DNA from: Chrysogorgia sp. JL179-B06
Lineage: Eukaryota > Cnidaria > Anthozoa > Scleralcyonacea > Chrysogorgiidae
Assembly (NCBI GenBank): GCA_035772405.1
Contig: JAYKKM010000439.1
Location: 5,832,001 to 5,896,000 of the forward strand
Length of the DNA: 64,000 nt
Reading direction: 5' to 3'
Shown: positions 12,306 to 25,224 of the stretch, one piece after another
Layout of the letters: the number at the start of each line of letters is the position of its first letter
Numbering within the stretch: the stretch's first letter is position 1
The notes under the pieces: generated by a model
The model's input: only the letters and a program-made list of their open reading frames with translations
What the model was told of the DNA's origin: nothing
The model's database searches: none
Made by a program: the position numbers and the translations under genes

Positions 12306-12558
12306 TCTAATTATCCAGTAAGAGAAGCCTAATATGAGACGTCAAATTAGGTTTAAGATTTTATGCATTTAATGTCAACAAAGAAAATATATTGGCCAGA
12401 CACTAAACCTATTTTGCGAGCGTCGCATTTCGATTTGCTTGCAAACTCGGAGTTTTTGATGATCTCTCGTCAATTTGCATTATGCAAATATACAGGCTTC
12501 AAAATAAGCTCGTCAGATACAATAGAAAGCTCAATCCAGTCCTATTTTTGAGATCAGT

Positions 12559-12864
12559 GGTCTTACTACATCCCGGGCGTTCTTTGTCAGCGCCCGCGAG
12601 CACTCGTCTTCTGGACGATCCTTTTATTAGTATTAAGGAAACCCAACACAACAAAAGATCCTAACCCTAACCCCCCTCCTAACGGGTTTTCTAACCCTAA
12701 CCCCCCGCCTAATTAGTTTACTAACCCTAACCCGTTAGGCGGAGGGTTAGGGTTAGGATCTTTTGTTGTGTTGGGGTTGGGTTTCCTTAATACTAATAAA
12801 AGGATCGTCCAGAAGACGAGTGCTCGCGGGCGCTGACAAAGAACGCCCGGGATGTAGTAAGACC
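12559..12864. mobile_element. Palindromic element with telomere-like core
   Basis: Arms of about 120 bp (GGTCTTACTACATCCCGGGC to GCCCGGGATGTAGTAAGACC) are almost perfect reverse complements. The centre consists of AACCCTAACC-type repeats, some with GGGGTTAGG variants. It is inserted within the nested inverted repeats of 11.6-12.9 kb. Confidence 0.75.
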
Positions 12865-13129
12865 CATGACATCTAGTACTTTTCCAAAAATATCGGACAC
12901 TGACACTGTCTTCGTTCAAATTCATATAGTACGTGAAGTTTATAAACAAGAACCTGGCCAACATGTGGGAGAGTGTAAACACAATAGCTCAGATAAACAA
13001 CAAAAGTAGTCTAATACCTATCGTGGACCAAAAAAGCGAAAAGAAGCCTATACTCGACAGCGTATAGTGAAGCCATTGAAGCAACAAACGATCTCGGCGA
13101 ACTTTCGCTGTCTTCCGGAACAAGTTCGG

Positions 13130-13545
13130 TTGTGACGTAGGGTCCACAATCAAACCTACAAGAATCGATAACTAAGTGTGTGATGACAACGTCTCATACA
13201 CAAAAATTGAAACTCGACAAGCGCAGGCACATGCAGAGATCTACTCACACGCCAAGTTTGATTTGATTTCATAAACAACTCTGCGAATTGGTGTCATTTA
13301 AAATTTTTAGGATGCTACGCGGGCGTGCAAGATGGGCTTCTCTAGGAAAATAAAGTTTTTCAACACAATTTTGATAAATATATATTAATTTTTAAAAATT
13401 TCTAATATATATTAGCATAATGTGTCTTGTTAGGTAAAAGCCCGCGTTTATTCGGCTTTTTGAAAATGTATAGCTTTCGCAACAGTTAGGCCTATAGTTA
13501 TTTACAGAGATATCAATAGAACAAAGTGATGGTTCAATTTGAGTT
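13130..13545 (-). mobile_element. Decayed inverted copy of the 455-bp TTAA element
   Basis: Reverse-complement similarity to 10478-10934, clearest at TTCAATTTTTG, GCGGGCGTGCAAGATGG and the AAAGCCCGCGTTTATTCGGC part. The outer TTAA and termini are eroded. Confidence 0.6.
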
Positions 13546-14146
13546 AAAGCCTTATGGTAGTTATAATAGTATATGTTATAATGTTTATGTTGTATGTTAG
13601 CTTGGCTTTTATCATGCGATAGATGTTTAATTTTCTCCTAAATAATGTTCAAATAATTAGATATTACCAAAATAACTCCTAATTCAGGTTGCAACTCACA
13701 ATTCTTGCATCGAAATAAAAAATACATCTTGATCAAATGCATTGGCATAATTAGAGAACCATTATTGACAAATAATTAAATGCCCCAAACCGATTATTAA
13801 ATATATAAAATATTTGTATAATTTCTGGTATCTCTGCGAAAGAAAAACGAATTCTGTCAAAATCTCCGAATTTAATGGCAATGTGAAATTTGTGAAAGCG
13901 TGAAGTCTGGTGGCACACGCCCGTAGAATAATTAATTACGAGAGTCGGAACGAGTAAATATTGTGACGTCACGCAAGGTACTCATCTCGAATTCGTCTAT
14001 AGATTATATAGCGCTGTAATATAAATTTACAAAGCTTATAAGATAGTCGTGGAACGATACCTTTTAGTTGTGTTGCTATCATTTGTACGAATAAATTGAT
14101 TTTAGGGGCACGCGCATATTAATCCTTAACGCAATACCATTTTTAT
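13546..14146. other. Gene-free AT-rich stretch
   Basis: No supported gene. The 73-codon minus ORF inside has no splice context or recognisable sequence. Confidence 0.4.
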
Positions 14147-14227
14147 GACGATCACCGACCTGAAGGGCAGAAATGTTGACGATCACCGACCTGAAGGGCT
14201 GAAATGTTGACGATCACCGACCTGAAG
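14147..14227 (+). repeat. 31-bp tandem repeat, 2.6 copies
   Basis: GACGATCACCGACCTGAAGG starts at 14147, 14178 and 14209. The first two units are completed by GC(A/T)GAAATGTT. The CTGAAGG...GAAA pattern resembles a hammerhead core, but the last core base is wrong and no stems form. Confidence 0.75.
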
Positions 14228-14699
14228 TGGGTTGATTTCTTGAAAGTGGATTCACTTCGTCGTGAAAGACTTGACAATTTGCCGGCTATTCTTCGTGGGC
14301 TAAAGGTTCTTTGGTGTACGGTAAACACAATTCTTCCCTTCTCAAAATGTGTACCATTACGTTATAGAAACATTATGATTATATTATTGCAAATAAAGTG
14401 AGTTGGTTGGTAGGATTACGGTGGGTATGCTTTAGTTGATGCTACCTCGTCAACCAACTCACTCATCGACCTCAACACAAGCAACACACAAAATACTACC
14501 AAAAAGAACAAACCCAACACCACGACTTATTCTAAAGAAAGAAACAATCAGAACTGACAACTGGAAATGACAACCACTCAAAAACGCAACACAATCAATC
14601 AACCAATCAGACGCTCGGATCGAATTTCACAACAAAGACATGCGAATAATATAAACGAAGAACCCAAACTCTATCTACCTCATTTCTGAGGATTAATGG

Positions 14700-14721
14700 T
14701 TTAATGGTGAAGGAAAATGTA

Positions 14722-14770
<49 letters not shown>

Positions 14771-14850
14771 TAATATTTGGCATTTCACTCGATCAAACTA
14801 CATGTTGAAAGGATTTATGGTGAAGGAAAATTTCGAGTGTTGGAATATAT
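14700..14850. repeat. tRNA-related unit fragments around (TA)n
   Basis: GGTGAAGGAAAAT and, after a (TA)n tract (about 14728-14768), TAATATTTGGCATTTCACTC to TTCGAGTGTTGG: the module-free flank of the 278-bp family. Another case of this family joined to an AT microsatellite. Confidence 0.7.
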
Positions 14851-14949
14851 ATATATATAGACACGTCAGATATATCGGTATATGCTTGACTTACTTGCTC
14901 GACTAATTTACATGTTATATACTATGAACTATACGATTCATCTTCAATA

Positions 14950-14955
14950 TTTATT
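14950..14955 (-). terminator. Candidate poly(A) signal of the Dickkopf-like gene
   Basis: AATAAA on the minus strand, about 200 bases past the stop codon at 15154. Position is reasonable, but the hexamer is common in this DNA. Confidence 0.4.
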
Positions 14956-15153
14956 GAATTTTCTGGAAGATTTGAAATCTTGATTCCCATGAGTCAATAT
15001 ATCTGTATACTTAGAATAGTATGCTTGAACATAAGATATATAATGCAGATATATACAATGAACTTGAATTCCCCTCGATCATTTTCTTGTTTCGTTTATC
15101 GTTCCCAGTTTCTATAGATTGCATGTTTCCTGAGAGGAAAGTCTATTAATGAT

Positions 15154-16171
15154 TCAAGAAGGCGTTTCCTGACAGCGCCGCATCTTCGTCTTCCGTTTAG
15201 GACGAATTGTTCCTTTTACTCTGTAATAAAGAGAACGGCAGCACTAAGAAACACTCAAACAGGCATTATTCCACAACAAAAGAATAAATCACGTTGTCCA
15301 AAAATGTGCCATTAACTCATTTTAAGAAGAAGGGATTCTCAAACGTTTGTTGCGATTATCGCTCCTTCATCTTTATATTAAGATAACGCTTGATCTCTGT
15401 ATGCCAATATTTACAGTTATAAAGAAAGAGAAAAATGGGATTTAATTTAAACTATACCTTTTTCTTCTTCTTTTAACTCTTCTGCATACAAGGCCATCAT
15501 CACAAGGACACCCATGATTGATGGTGTAAGCTACTCCGCCCTCGTAGACGTAGCTACAAATTTGGTTTTTTCTTAACATGGATTTACACACGGATTCTCC
15601 ATGACTTTTGGCACAACAGAGCCCCTTTTTGCAGTCTTTGTCCTTTCTACATCGTGACATATAGTTGCCTGTTTTTACCACTTTTCTACAACTGCCGAAA
15701 ACGCATTCAAAGCCTTTGCAACAAACGCGATCACGTCTGCATTTTTTCTCAATAGTCTTGCACTTATGACAAGTGCCATAATGCCTGTGACAGTAGCCTG
15801 TTCCGCAATGACGATCCTTTGTACAGTATTTCTAAAACAACAGAAATGATAAAATTTCAAGTATTAAATTTTCTGCCTATTCAAAGTAATTAGATATACA
15901 ATTAATGCCTAACTACCTAACTAAACCGTCATGCCGATTGATCTCATGTACATTGTATATATATGCAAGTGATCCATGCATGTATATGTATGTCTTCGAT
16001 CCTTAGACGTACCTGTTGTATCACTGGATCAATTAAACTGGTGGGGTTGTGGGTTGTGGTAGGACTTTCTTGTGCAGGTAGATGAATATTCCAAAGCCAA
16101 CTAAAAACAACGGATCCACACGCTGGGACGAGTATCAAGAAGTGGAAAGCGTTAATAACAAACGATTTCAT
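15154..16171 (-). CDS. Dickkopf-family secreted Wnt antagonist (three exons)
   Basis: Coding exons on the minus strand: 16171-16013, 15831-15458 and 15220-15154, 199 residues in total. Junctions are CAG|GTACGT, TTTTAG|AAA, AAG|GTATAG and TTACAG|A, and phases agree. Exon 1 gives a hydrophobic signal peptide (MKSFVINAFHFLILVPA). Exon 2 starts the first cysteine-rich domain, Cys56 to Cys101 with ten cysteines, then the second (colipase-fold) domain from Cys114, with C-x5-C-x4-CC and CPC motifs. Exon 3 supplies the tenth cysteine, Cys194 in RRCQE; without it exon 2 reads to a stop with only nine. Known Dickkopfs bind LRP5/6 through the second domain and inhibit Wnt/beta-catenin signalling. The linker between domains is only 12 residues, closer to Dkk3 than to Dkk1/2/4. 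The subtype is therefore left open. Confidence 0.9.
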
Positions 16172-17145
16172 GTCTTTATGGTGTTAAATTAATAAACGGA
16201 CGAAGCCGAAAATGCCCGTTAATGATAAACGTTTTGATTGCCAAGGGAGGCTTTTTAACTGCTGTCACGATAATCCAATGCAAAAATTTATGCATTTAAG
16301 TAGCCAATCAGAATACGTAGTTTATTAATGTTGACAAGAAGGCGTGAAAGGCTAATTGTTAAGGTGGGCAAATCCGCCTACTGTGATGCGTTTAAGCACC
16401 TTATTATTCCCACATCCCGTGTGTTAAAACTTAAATTGTCAGTTCGTCATGCCAACGGGAAAGAAAAATAATAGCGAAAGTTTTGTTTGCCAATGAGAAC
16501 ATGAAGAGAGGATTTATTAATGGTCAAATATATGAAAATTTGATTGTTTGTATATTGCTGAGGATCGAACAATACATCAATCTATGGTAATTTATTTAAT
16601 GTGTTGATTTATATGAGTCGTAGCTAGCAATGAACTACTGCTCCGCCTTTCTAATGAATTAAATAGTAAAGAAACTTAGAAACAACGTGTCTTCATTCCA
16701 AAGGTTGTATATTTCTATTTCGTTTTACGATCAGGACATGTAATGTAATGAATTTAAGTATATTGGAACGCGGATAAATGCAACACGATATAGAAAAAGC
16801 CTTCACACAACGTTTTTTGTCATGCTGTGAAACCCATTAAAGACTCTTATGCGCCATCCAAGTGTAACTGTGAATTAAACTTTACCAATTCAACATTTAT
16901 ATAGTGTTTAAGCATCACAATTTAAAAGTATCAAGTACGCTTGCTTTCTTCAAGAACCAAGTGTTCTGAATCAAACAGTTTAACTCGTGACTTGATGGGT
17001 GACACTTCTAAGTGAAGTATTCGTTAGACGTCTTCTGTAGCTTTGTGACACAATAATATATTATTCATAATCGCATTGAAATAGCTCAAACTTTAATAGT
17101 CACCCATTAATTGCAGAAGCTTAAAATAAGCTATACTAAATAAGT
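16172..17145. other. Upstream region of the Dickkopf-like gene
   Basis: Unique AT-rich DNA without ORFs or repeats that I can support. It would contain the promoter of the minus-strand gene, but no core promoter element stands out. Confidence 0.35.
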
Positions 17146-17146
17146 T

Positions 17147-17196
<50 letters not shown>
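17146..17196. repeat. (TC)n(TA)n microsatellite
   Basis: About 27 bases of TC repeats followed by 24 bases of TA repeats. Confidence 0.95.
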
Positions 17197-18170
17197 AGAA
17201 TATCACACAAGAATATCATAATTATCATAATATAATTATATCACACAAGAATGTGTTTCCTTCTTCATTTGAGGTTTACTTATAGACTTATATATAGATG
17301 GTGCCATCATACCGTGCAAGTCAGTTTGCATTCCTTAAACAGGTAATTGGAAAAAATGTTATGTTTTCTGGTCTTTGCACTCATGTGTCTTTTTCAATTA
17401 TGGAGAAAGACTCAGCTTGATTATCCCGCTGAGCACTCCACTTGGCAAGTGCCAACTCGTTTCTAAAGAATGAAAGACCTTAGAAAAACAATACATTAAC
17501 ACTGACCTTGTTTTTAGTAAACAGTTTGTGGGATTTAGCGGGAGGTCGTTTAGCACACAGCATGCTTACTTAAAGCTTATTTATGGCAATATTAAGAGAA
17601 GTGGACAGGATGCCTCTCTTATTATGGAAATATTATTTTTAGCATATTTTATAAAAGGCACACAAGCTGTTACTTATCTTGGCCGTTTATCTTTGAGTCA
17701 CTCGTACTGTATATCGTTTGACAAACAAACCCGAGTTAACCAAATCATTGTTATGCAATATGAAACTAACAATAAATCACGATATATTATCACCTATACC
17801 TGTTTGTATACATTTAGCGGTATACTGTACCTTGTTCGATATGTTTTCTTCAATCTGTTTAACATTTACGAAGGCTATAGGAAGGAGCTGTTAATTCTAC
17901 ACTGTTAAAACTGTTGGACAAAAAACAAATGTCTTGGACTTGGTATCTGTAAACATGATTTTCCTTGCTTTTCCTTTCCTTGCCTGTTACTGCATGTGAT
18001 AACACGTAATTATTATAGTAATTAATAGATTCTAGTGCTCGCCTCAATATTTTGGAAAGTGTGAGCATCTAGTTTCATATATTTAGTCCATTTTCTGTTA
18101 TTCTTGACAAACCTTGGGGGGTATTTTATTTATGGCGTTTTAAACAAACGTTGTTTGAGTTGCACTTCAA
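17197..18170. other. Gene-free stretch with one unassigned ORF
   Basis: A 126-codon plus-strand ORF (17528-17908) is present, but its composition, lack of a known motif and lack of splice context do not support a gene. Nothing else seen. Confidence 0.35.
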
Positions 18171-18296
18171 CACCTAAATTTAGGCACGAAATACATGTCG
18201 ACGTTTCGAGCGGAGCCCTTTACCAATCTTAATCTGCAGATGAAGGACTCCGCTCGAAACGTCAGTATTTCGTTCCTAAAAATCTCAGCAGCTCAC
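18171..18296. repeat. Inverted repeat with CGAAACGTC motif
   Basis: AGGCACGAAATACATGTCGA and GTTTCGAGCGGAG on the left mirror GGACTCCGCTCGAAACGTCA and GTATTTCGTTCCT on the right. The following bases (GCTATATATATCCAAAACACTG) recur after the hairpin at 22531-22596, so both belong to one repeat family. Confidence 0.6.
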
Positions 18297-21200
18297 ATTT
18301 TCGCTTTGCTATATATATCCAAAACACTGCCTATATACGCAGCATTCTACTTTTTAATCTAAGAAATATATACAATTATTGTTCTTACACCAGACAAGCG
18401 TACCGTGATTAAATCTATAGGCCAACAAAACACGCGTATACGCGATAGAAAATGTGTACTAAAAACGTCAAAAATTACAAATCCCAACTTTTATAATAAC
18501 GTGTTTTCACCATGTATGATGTTACTTATATACAATTAGGTTTTTAACAGTTACTTTTACATATTTAAATTAACTTACCACACATTATCCTTTTGTATTT
18601 ATTGAATGGTCAAAATGCGAATTTCCGGCATTAATCGCGTCTTTAAGTACTCGTTTATTAAATTTGCTTCATTAAAATGGAATGTAATAATCACCACAAG
18701 TATATGGTATAAGTGAAAGCTAGTAATTAATATTCGTAAAACTAAACTCTATAATTTACAATATATTTCACCGAGAATAACCAATAATGTAGAAGGCACA
18801 ATAAAGCTTAATTTTGATGGAAAACTCAAACATATGCAGGAATGGAAAATAAAATGCAGCACGTAGTCAATTTTGAACACTGATTAACTTGCACCTTTCA
18901 CGGATTCACTTCGTCATTTACTTTAAGATATTCAAGACGTTAAATTAGAAGTATTCCCAGTAAATTTCGCCATCATAAGTTTTCCAGAAAGTTAAAGTCT
19001 ACCAACCGAATTGTAAATCGGTAAGCGGTTATTTGTAGGGTAATACTTAATTGGTGTACTATGATACAAAATATATACTCTTTCATTTCCAGTCATGGCA
19101 ATTCGTCATGGCAATTCGTAATCTGCAGATGATTATCTACAGGGTACATGTAGTTCACTACAGTTTAAGTCAAATAAGACAACTTTTAAGGACTTTAGCT
19201 GAGAAAAATGCTGCAAATTTCTTTGAAGGTCACGAAAAGCCCATAGCGTCAGTGTATCTAACTAAACTAAACAAGACGCCCGCTAGGCGTTAACTCGGGC
19301 TACTTTTACGGACATGGCGCGTATATTGCCTGCGGAGATGGGTATGCATTGGTGGCATGTTAGACAGTTGGAATTAGAAGGATAATTTTTAATGCATTGA
19401 TTTCTCATCAGGCACTGAAGGCATTCTGCAGCGCTCGTTTAAAGTGGGAAACTTTTAGAAGCAAGTTGGGCTGGAAATGAGGCGAAGAAAAATCAGGCGT
19501 CTACACGCAGGCTAGCGCCCCAATGCAGAACGCCTGACACGCAGACGAAATTTAACTGTAAACACTAAACACTAAACACTAAATACTAAACACTAGTCTG
19601 CTTTCGCAGACTAATTCCTGTACGGGACTCAGAATCATTTTTCTAAGGATATGAGCTTGACGATCGTCTACGTATTGTCTGTCTACTCCGAGCTCTCCCA
19701 CATTCACTTCAACATTCTGTATATATTAACGACTATATAGACTCCTCGATTAAGTAAGGTCTCTGATATTTGGGGAACTGAACACGAATTACAGGCGAAG
19801 TAGCATGTGAAAGTTAAATTACGTGAAGGGTAAAATTACGGTATAATTTTATTATTTTATTTACTTATTTTACGCATGCGTATATATTATCCAGTGGCGG
19901 ATCCAAAGAGGGCCAAGCCCCTCCCCACTGATAGATAAAATATAATTAATCTTATCGCCTCGAAGTGAGAGTTTTAAGTTTTTGTCGGTCGATTTGCGCT
20001 TCTATTTTGGCAGTAACAGGGTATAGGCGCGCGGGGGAGGCGGAGGCACGGTTGCCCGCCGCCGGAGAAACCTCTGCGTAAGAGAGAGCATTCCAACGTT
20101 CATATAACAAATGCAAGGCTCTTTTTCGAAGATCTACTTTGAATTCTTGGTTTCTTTCATTGCTTCTTTATTGCTCCATTATTGCCTCTTTATTGTTCTA
20201 TATGCCTGAACTATATTACTAGAAATTTAACCAAATTGAATTCATAAGTAGAAGAAAGAACGTTTTCTTCCCTAATTTGCTTGAGATTTTAAATGAATGA
20301 CTCCCCCATATCAAGAAGCTTTGCCTTCGTGTACTTTAGGATTTCCTGAAGGGCTTTTTTTTAGATTGATCACCTTACTAATTTTAAACGAATAGTTTTA
20401 AAAATTAGTGAGTCCGAAGCACTAAAAACTATTCGGACCATGAAAGGACTAGTAATATAAATTTAGTAGATAGCATTAATTAGCGAAGAACGCGTTAAAC
20501 GAAAGCGAATCTACCTTTCGTTTATTTTGGCAGTACACCTACTTTTTTGTGTTTTTGCATGTATTCTAACACTATCTATATATACGCAGCACACTGCTTT
20601 TATATTATTATTTTCTTATATCAAAAGTTCTTTGGTCCGTATAGCTATATGTCCCAATTTGGACTCATATAAGTTTTAATTTCCATAAAGAGAATCTTCT
20701 ACTATCTTTTGGAAAGAGTGCGTGGCCATTGGTTAAGGTGGTCTGATACAAAATAATCTAAATTTTCAAACGTTCTTACTTGAATATGATTGACCTTGAA
20801 CGACTCGCGTGTTTTACCTTAACCTTGGCTAATTCAAACATAACATTGAGCATAAGGACGGTTTTGTATAGACACTTCCTTAAGCTGTACCGAGCCTGCT
20901 AATTATATTCTATATGTTTAATACTTAAACTTTTTTCATGTATACGACCTCGACCATTTACTGGTTTGTATGAGAACATTTAAAATGTCGTAAAACTACG
21001 ACGTAATTTGTCTTCTATAAAGGAAACAAACGTTTATATATTTTATTAAAGAAGTTAAAAAATGCAAGAATTTGTAGTGAAGATCTTATTCAAATTTATA
21101 TTACCCTTATTCGTTCTATACTTGAGTATGCTGCCCAGTTCCAACTTGCCGCAACATTTATAATATGTAAAAATATGGAATCCGTCCAACTAAAAGAGAG

Positions 21201-22030
21201 CGCTAAATAATTCTTTCAGGTCATAGTTATGATCAGGCTTTAGAGATTGTCACTAGTCTCCCCTCGTAGTCTCGGATCGTAGGAATATTATTTGTAAATT
21301 ATTTGTTGATCGGCAACGCAAGAAAGACTCGCTTCATGTGTCCAAACTAATGCGTAAAAACATGACTAGCACACATGGATATTCTTTGATATCACGTTCG
21401 AATATAACCAACAAAGTGAGACCAATTGGAAGAACAAATCTTTTTAGCCAATTTTTAAAAAATAGATTTTAGTTTGGATATGTATACTATTAATGATAAT
21501 TTATTATATTTTAAAATGTTTTTATTATTGTAGATAACTCACCATTCAGTATTTTAATTCTGCTATGAATTAATAAACCAAGTATTTATATAAAGTGTTG
21601 TGTTGCGTAGGTAAGCGTAGACCGAATATTGTGAAAGGTTGGTGTACTGCCGAAATAGTGTGTAAAAACGTTCGAGCGAAGGACCTTCGTTATAGAGTGA
21701 AACTAGCCTCCTCCGCGGCCAACTCTGTGGCTTCTTATTTTTCTTAGCTTCCAAGGCTGTTTTGGCCGAGATAGAGAAACTAATAAGAGCATAGGGAGAG
21801 GGATATTAAATTTGACTCGGGAAAAGAAGACATAGAGTTGCCTGCGGAGGAGGCTAGAGTGAAACTTCGTTTGAGAGTGAAAGTTTCACTAAGGATTTTT
21901 CAAATGAGATTCCTTTTCATCTCAAATTTTATTTTTGAGAATCAAGTTCGTGGGACGAAACAGGAAACAAATGTTGTTTGAATAAAAAAGTTGAAACTCA
22001 CTGAACGAGTAAAACCACGGGCGTGACACG
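18297..22030. other. Long gene-free stretch
   Basis: I see no supported gene. Small items: a 9-base repeat AAACACTAA/AAATACTAA near 19560-19595, and a repeat-family tail (TATATATACGCAGCACACTG) near 20576 shared with 18.3 and 22.6 kb. The 80-codon ORF at 19051 and the 63-codon ORF at 21563 look random. Confidence 0.35.
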
Positions 22031-22039
22031 ATCTTGGAT

Positions 22040-22200
22040 GAGATGTAATATATGAAACACGAGGATGAGTGTTTCATCAGGATATCCAAACACCGAGACG
22101 TTTGTTGAAAACCAAGGTAAAGCAGAGGTTTTTTAACAAACGTCGAGATGTTTGGATATCCTGATGAAACACTCTTCCGAGTGTTTCATATTACATTTAA
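22040..22200. mobile_element. Palindromic MITE with CTGATGAAACACTC arms
   Basis: AATATATGAAACACGAGG ... GGATATCCAAACACCGAGAC at left is mirrored by GATGTTTGGATATCCTGATG ... GAGTGTTTCATATTACAT at right. Related palindromes occur at 55285-55430 and 55570-55735. Confidence 0.65.
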
Positions 22201-22530
22201 GAGAAAATCGAGGTGAAAGTTAGCTTCATTTTTGTAATTTCTTCCTACGATATCCAAACCTCCGTCTCGGTGCTGATTTCCTTTGTTTTCGGCTCATGAA
22301 TTATTAATGAGTGTATACGACCAATTTACTTAATTAGTTTGTTTCGAATTTTCCCGCGTTTTTTGGCGAAACACGTTCGATCATTCGAACCAGTGCATGG
22401 TATGTAGTCTGTGTGTCTAAAAATATAATTGAGGCGTATAACGACACGGTCAGTACTATTGATACGCCTCAAGATTACCATTTTTCCATTGTTGGGAATG
22501 CAAGAATTAAGGCAAACTCAGAAAGACACA

Positions 22531-22596
22531 AATAATTTAGTGACGAAATACTGACGGGCTCCGCTCGAAACGTCAGTATTTCGTCACTAAATTATT
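22531..22596. repeat. Perfect 26-bp hairpin
   Basis: Arms 22531-22556 and 22571-22596 (AATAATTTAGTGACGAAATA... against its exact complement) enclose a 14-base loop GGCTCCGCTCGAAA. It resembles the motif at 18.2 kb and a decayed hammerhead (CTGACGG, GAAACGTC), but one core base is wrong. Confidence 0.7.
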
Positions 22597-22978
22597 GGCA
22601 GTTTACCACCTTTTCACTTTGCTATATATTCAAAACACTGTCTACGTAGCACTCTACTTTTTTATTACATCTAGTAAAACTGGCTTCCGAAATTTGGTCT
22701 ACTTCAGAAGTGTTGAATACCGATACCAACATCTACTTGCTAAAATTGGATACCAAAGCCGTATTGGATATCCATATTGTATCTGGAAATAGGTATAATA
22801 ATATTGTATCTTAACCTCCCTAATTAGCCAACTTATGAAATGTAGTGGCAATAATTATGTTGATTCAATCGTTTTTTCGTGTTTAATTAATGGAGCGAAA
22901 GCTAAGTGTAGAACGTTAGTATTGGTATCGGAAGTCAAGCCATTAACCTCCCTAATACCTTTAGTCAAGCTGAAAGAT

Positions 22979-25224
22979 AGAACTTGTAGCTGTGATGTAT
23001 GAATGCAAGTACAATTTATAAAAATAAAATTTTCGGTCAAATTTAACACCCCAATCAAACACCTTCCCCCAATCAAGGTAGCAGTATTGCAAGAGGAATT
23101 ATTCATTCTCCCACTTTCGTGTTGATGGCACTGCAGACAACTTTCCCAACTTCTTTTTCCCATAGCATGGTGGACCTTACTATGAATATCGAACTACTTC
23201 CAATTAGATTTATTCTTGGTTGGGTAAGCTTGAGTATATCTCGTGAAGTGGTGAACCGCACAACCAGAATATAAACGAAACCTCCAGAACTGCGCTCGGG
23301 GTAGACTTCCTATTCATTATTTTGACAGTACAGGGCGCAATCGATGGAGATAAGCTCATTAGCACGGTTATAGCTCGCGTGTTAGAAGCTCGTGAGTCGT
23401 ATTTTCTTTAAACACTACCAGACGTGTTTGATAAATTAAGTGCTCAATACCTCGTCATTAATTTACAATATTTATGTTATAGTATTTTTTTCCGAGGTGA
23501 TAAGCATTCAGGGCGCAGTTCTTTAAGCCCAATACACTGATCTAGAAAGAAGACTGCATCGAGCAACCTATTGTCCTCCGATGCCAGAAATTGAAGCCCG
23601 AAAAATATATTTGACAGACGCCATACTAAGGGACCAAAGTCGCAGCAAATCTGTAGGCAGGTCATGAATCGTTGTGCCCAGTAATTTGAAAAATGTCTTC
23701 ATAGGATCTTCAGTTGGTTCCTTAGTAATGGCGGACTTCCGGCTTCATTTTCTGAACAATGGTTGCTCGATCCACATCAGTGGCCCAATACAGTTATTTA
23801 AGCCTGACATGTTTCACACACGTTTGGTAAAATAATTAAGGACCTTTTTTAAGCCTCTAACACCTTGATTGAGAATAATGAATATATTTAATTCAGAAGT
23901 GAATTAGTAAGTTTTGCGCATATAGGAGCTTAGGGACACCATTAGAAAAGTGATGGGCATTTTTGACACGTTTGCAATTTTTTTTGGGTGGTCAGCTATA
24001 CGTGCATTTTTTTTTCCAGAAATGTTTTCCAGAAATGTTATCGAAAGTAAGTCAATTAAACTTACCAAACATTTTCATCATACAATAAGAACTAATTTAC
24101 AATTTTGTTTCCATGACAACAAGGTCACGTATTGGCGGCCATATTGGATGAAAACCGTAAACCTTCTTGAATGAATAAACATCAAAATTTACCAAACAAA
24201 CAGCTTAATTTGATTCAAACATTAATTACGTTTATTATCCTAAGTTGAATGATAGGAATTAATTTGCATAAACAAAAATATGAGAGTAATTGTAATTAGA
24301 GGAAAAATTAATCACTAAAATTTTGCATTTACACTAATTTTATACAACCTGGCAACTTAGCATGATAAACTAGATAAATATTTACATCAAATTAGGCTGT
24401 TTATTTGTTTACGTTATTTGTATTCGCGTGCCTCAAGAAGCTTTTATTTGTCCATCCAATATGGCTCCTGAGAGTCACGTGACCTTGTTGTCATGGGAAC
24501 AAAGACTGCAAATCATTACCTTCATGATAAATACCACTTGAATGTTTAAGTGACTTTCGTGGTAAAATCTCTGGAAGATATAGGAACATTTGCTTTTTAA
24601 GTCTGGAGCCATGCCTTCCTGAAATCGATAACCTTGAACGTCCTCTGCTTGTAAATTATGTTTAATAAATTCGTCTAAGTGTCTCTCCTAAAGAACTATA
24701 GAAGAACTTGAACTAGAATAATCGTCGTCAGATGCGCTCAACAACGAAACTCATTGTGATCGCTTATAGAACAACAATGGCGTCGAACGAAAAAGCATTC
24801 AGTGACGTTAATCTGACAATCCGCGTCTGCTCGATAAAGACAACATGGCGTCGAAAACGTCTTTTGAAACCGATTTTGACTCACTATTTCTCGATAATAA
24901 CTACAAACGTAGTATAGAACATGGGCGCCCAGACGCAGTTGTGTATTTCATACGATGTTTCAACATCAACTTCACATCGTACCAGACCTAATTGACAGTA
25001 ACTTTGCAGCATTTTAAAAAGTGTACTTTTCAAAAAAACACGATTCAGGAAAAAACCCTCAGAACTTTAGATTTAACCCTATAAACAAGCTTAGCGCCAA
25101 TTCCGTCTAAAAGTGCACTTTTCAACATTTTCGCACGCAGCTCAACCAAAACCCCGATACGTGCTAGAAAATGCGTCGACACTATTGACAAACTCAAGAT
25201 AGATAGATACAAACTCAAGAAAGA
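22979..25224. repeat. 2.25-kb tandem duplication, unit 1
   Basis: Starts with AGAACTTGTAGCTGTGATG and matches 25225-27440 almost base for base, with an offset of about 2247 and a few length differences in homopolymers. Small ORFs, including a 62-codon one at 23477, are copied with it and show no recognised product. Inside lies an inverted-repeat element at about 24095-24520 (CCATGACAACAAGGTCACGT against ACGTGACCTTGTTGTCATGG). Confidence 0.9.

Noticed and set aside
12640..12760. Chromosome end
   Set aside because: Telomere-like repeats are degenerate, occur in both orientations in the middle of a palindromic element and are flanked by ordinary sequence.
17528..17908. 126-codon ORF as a gene
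   Set aside because: Longest unique ORF in the area, but no recognisable motif, AT-driven composition and no clear splice sites or regulatory context.
22855..23163. Minus ORF with MGKRSWESCLQCHQHESG (repeated near 25.4 kb)
   Set aside because: Open only because the block is duplicated; no family recognised, no splice context, and the frame diverges at the duplication edges.
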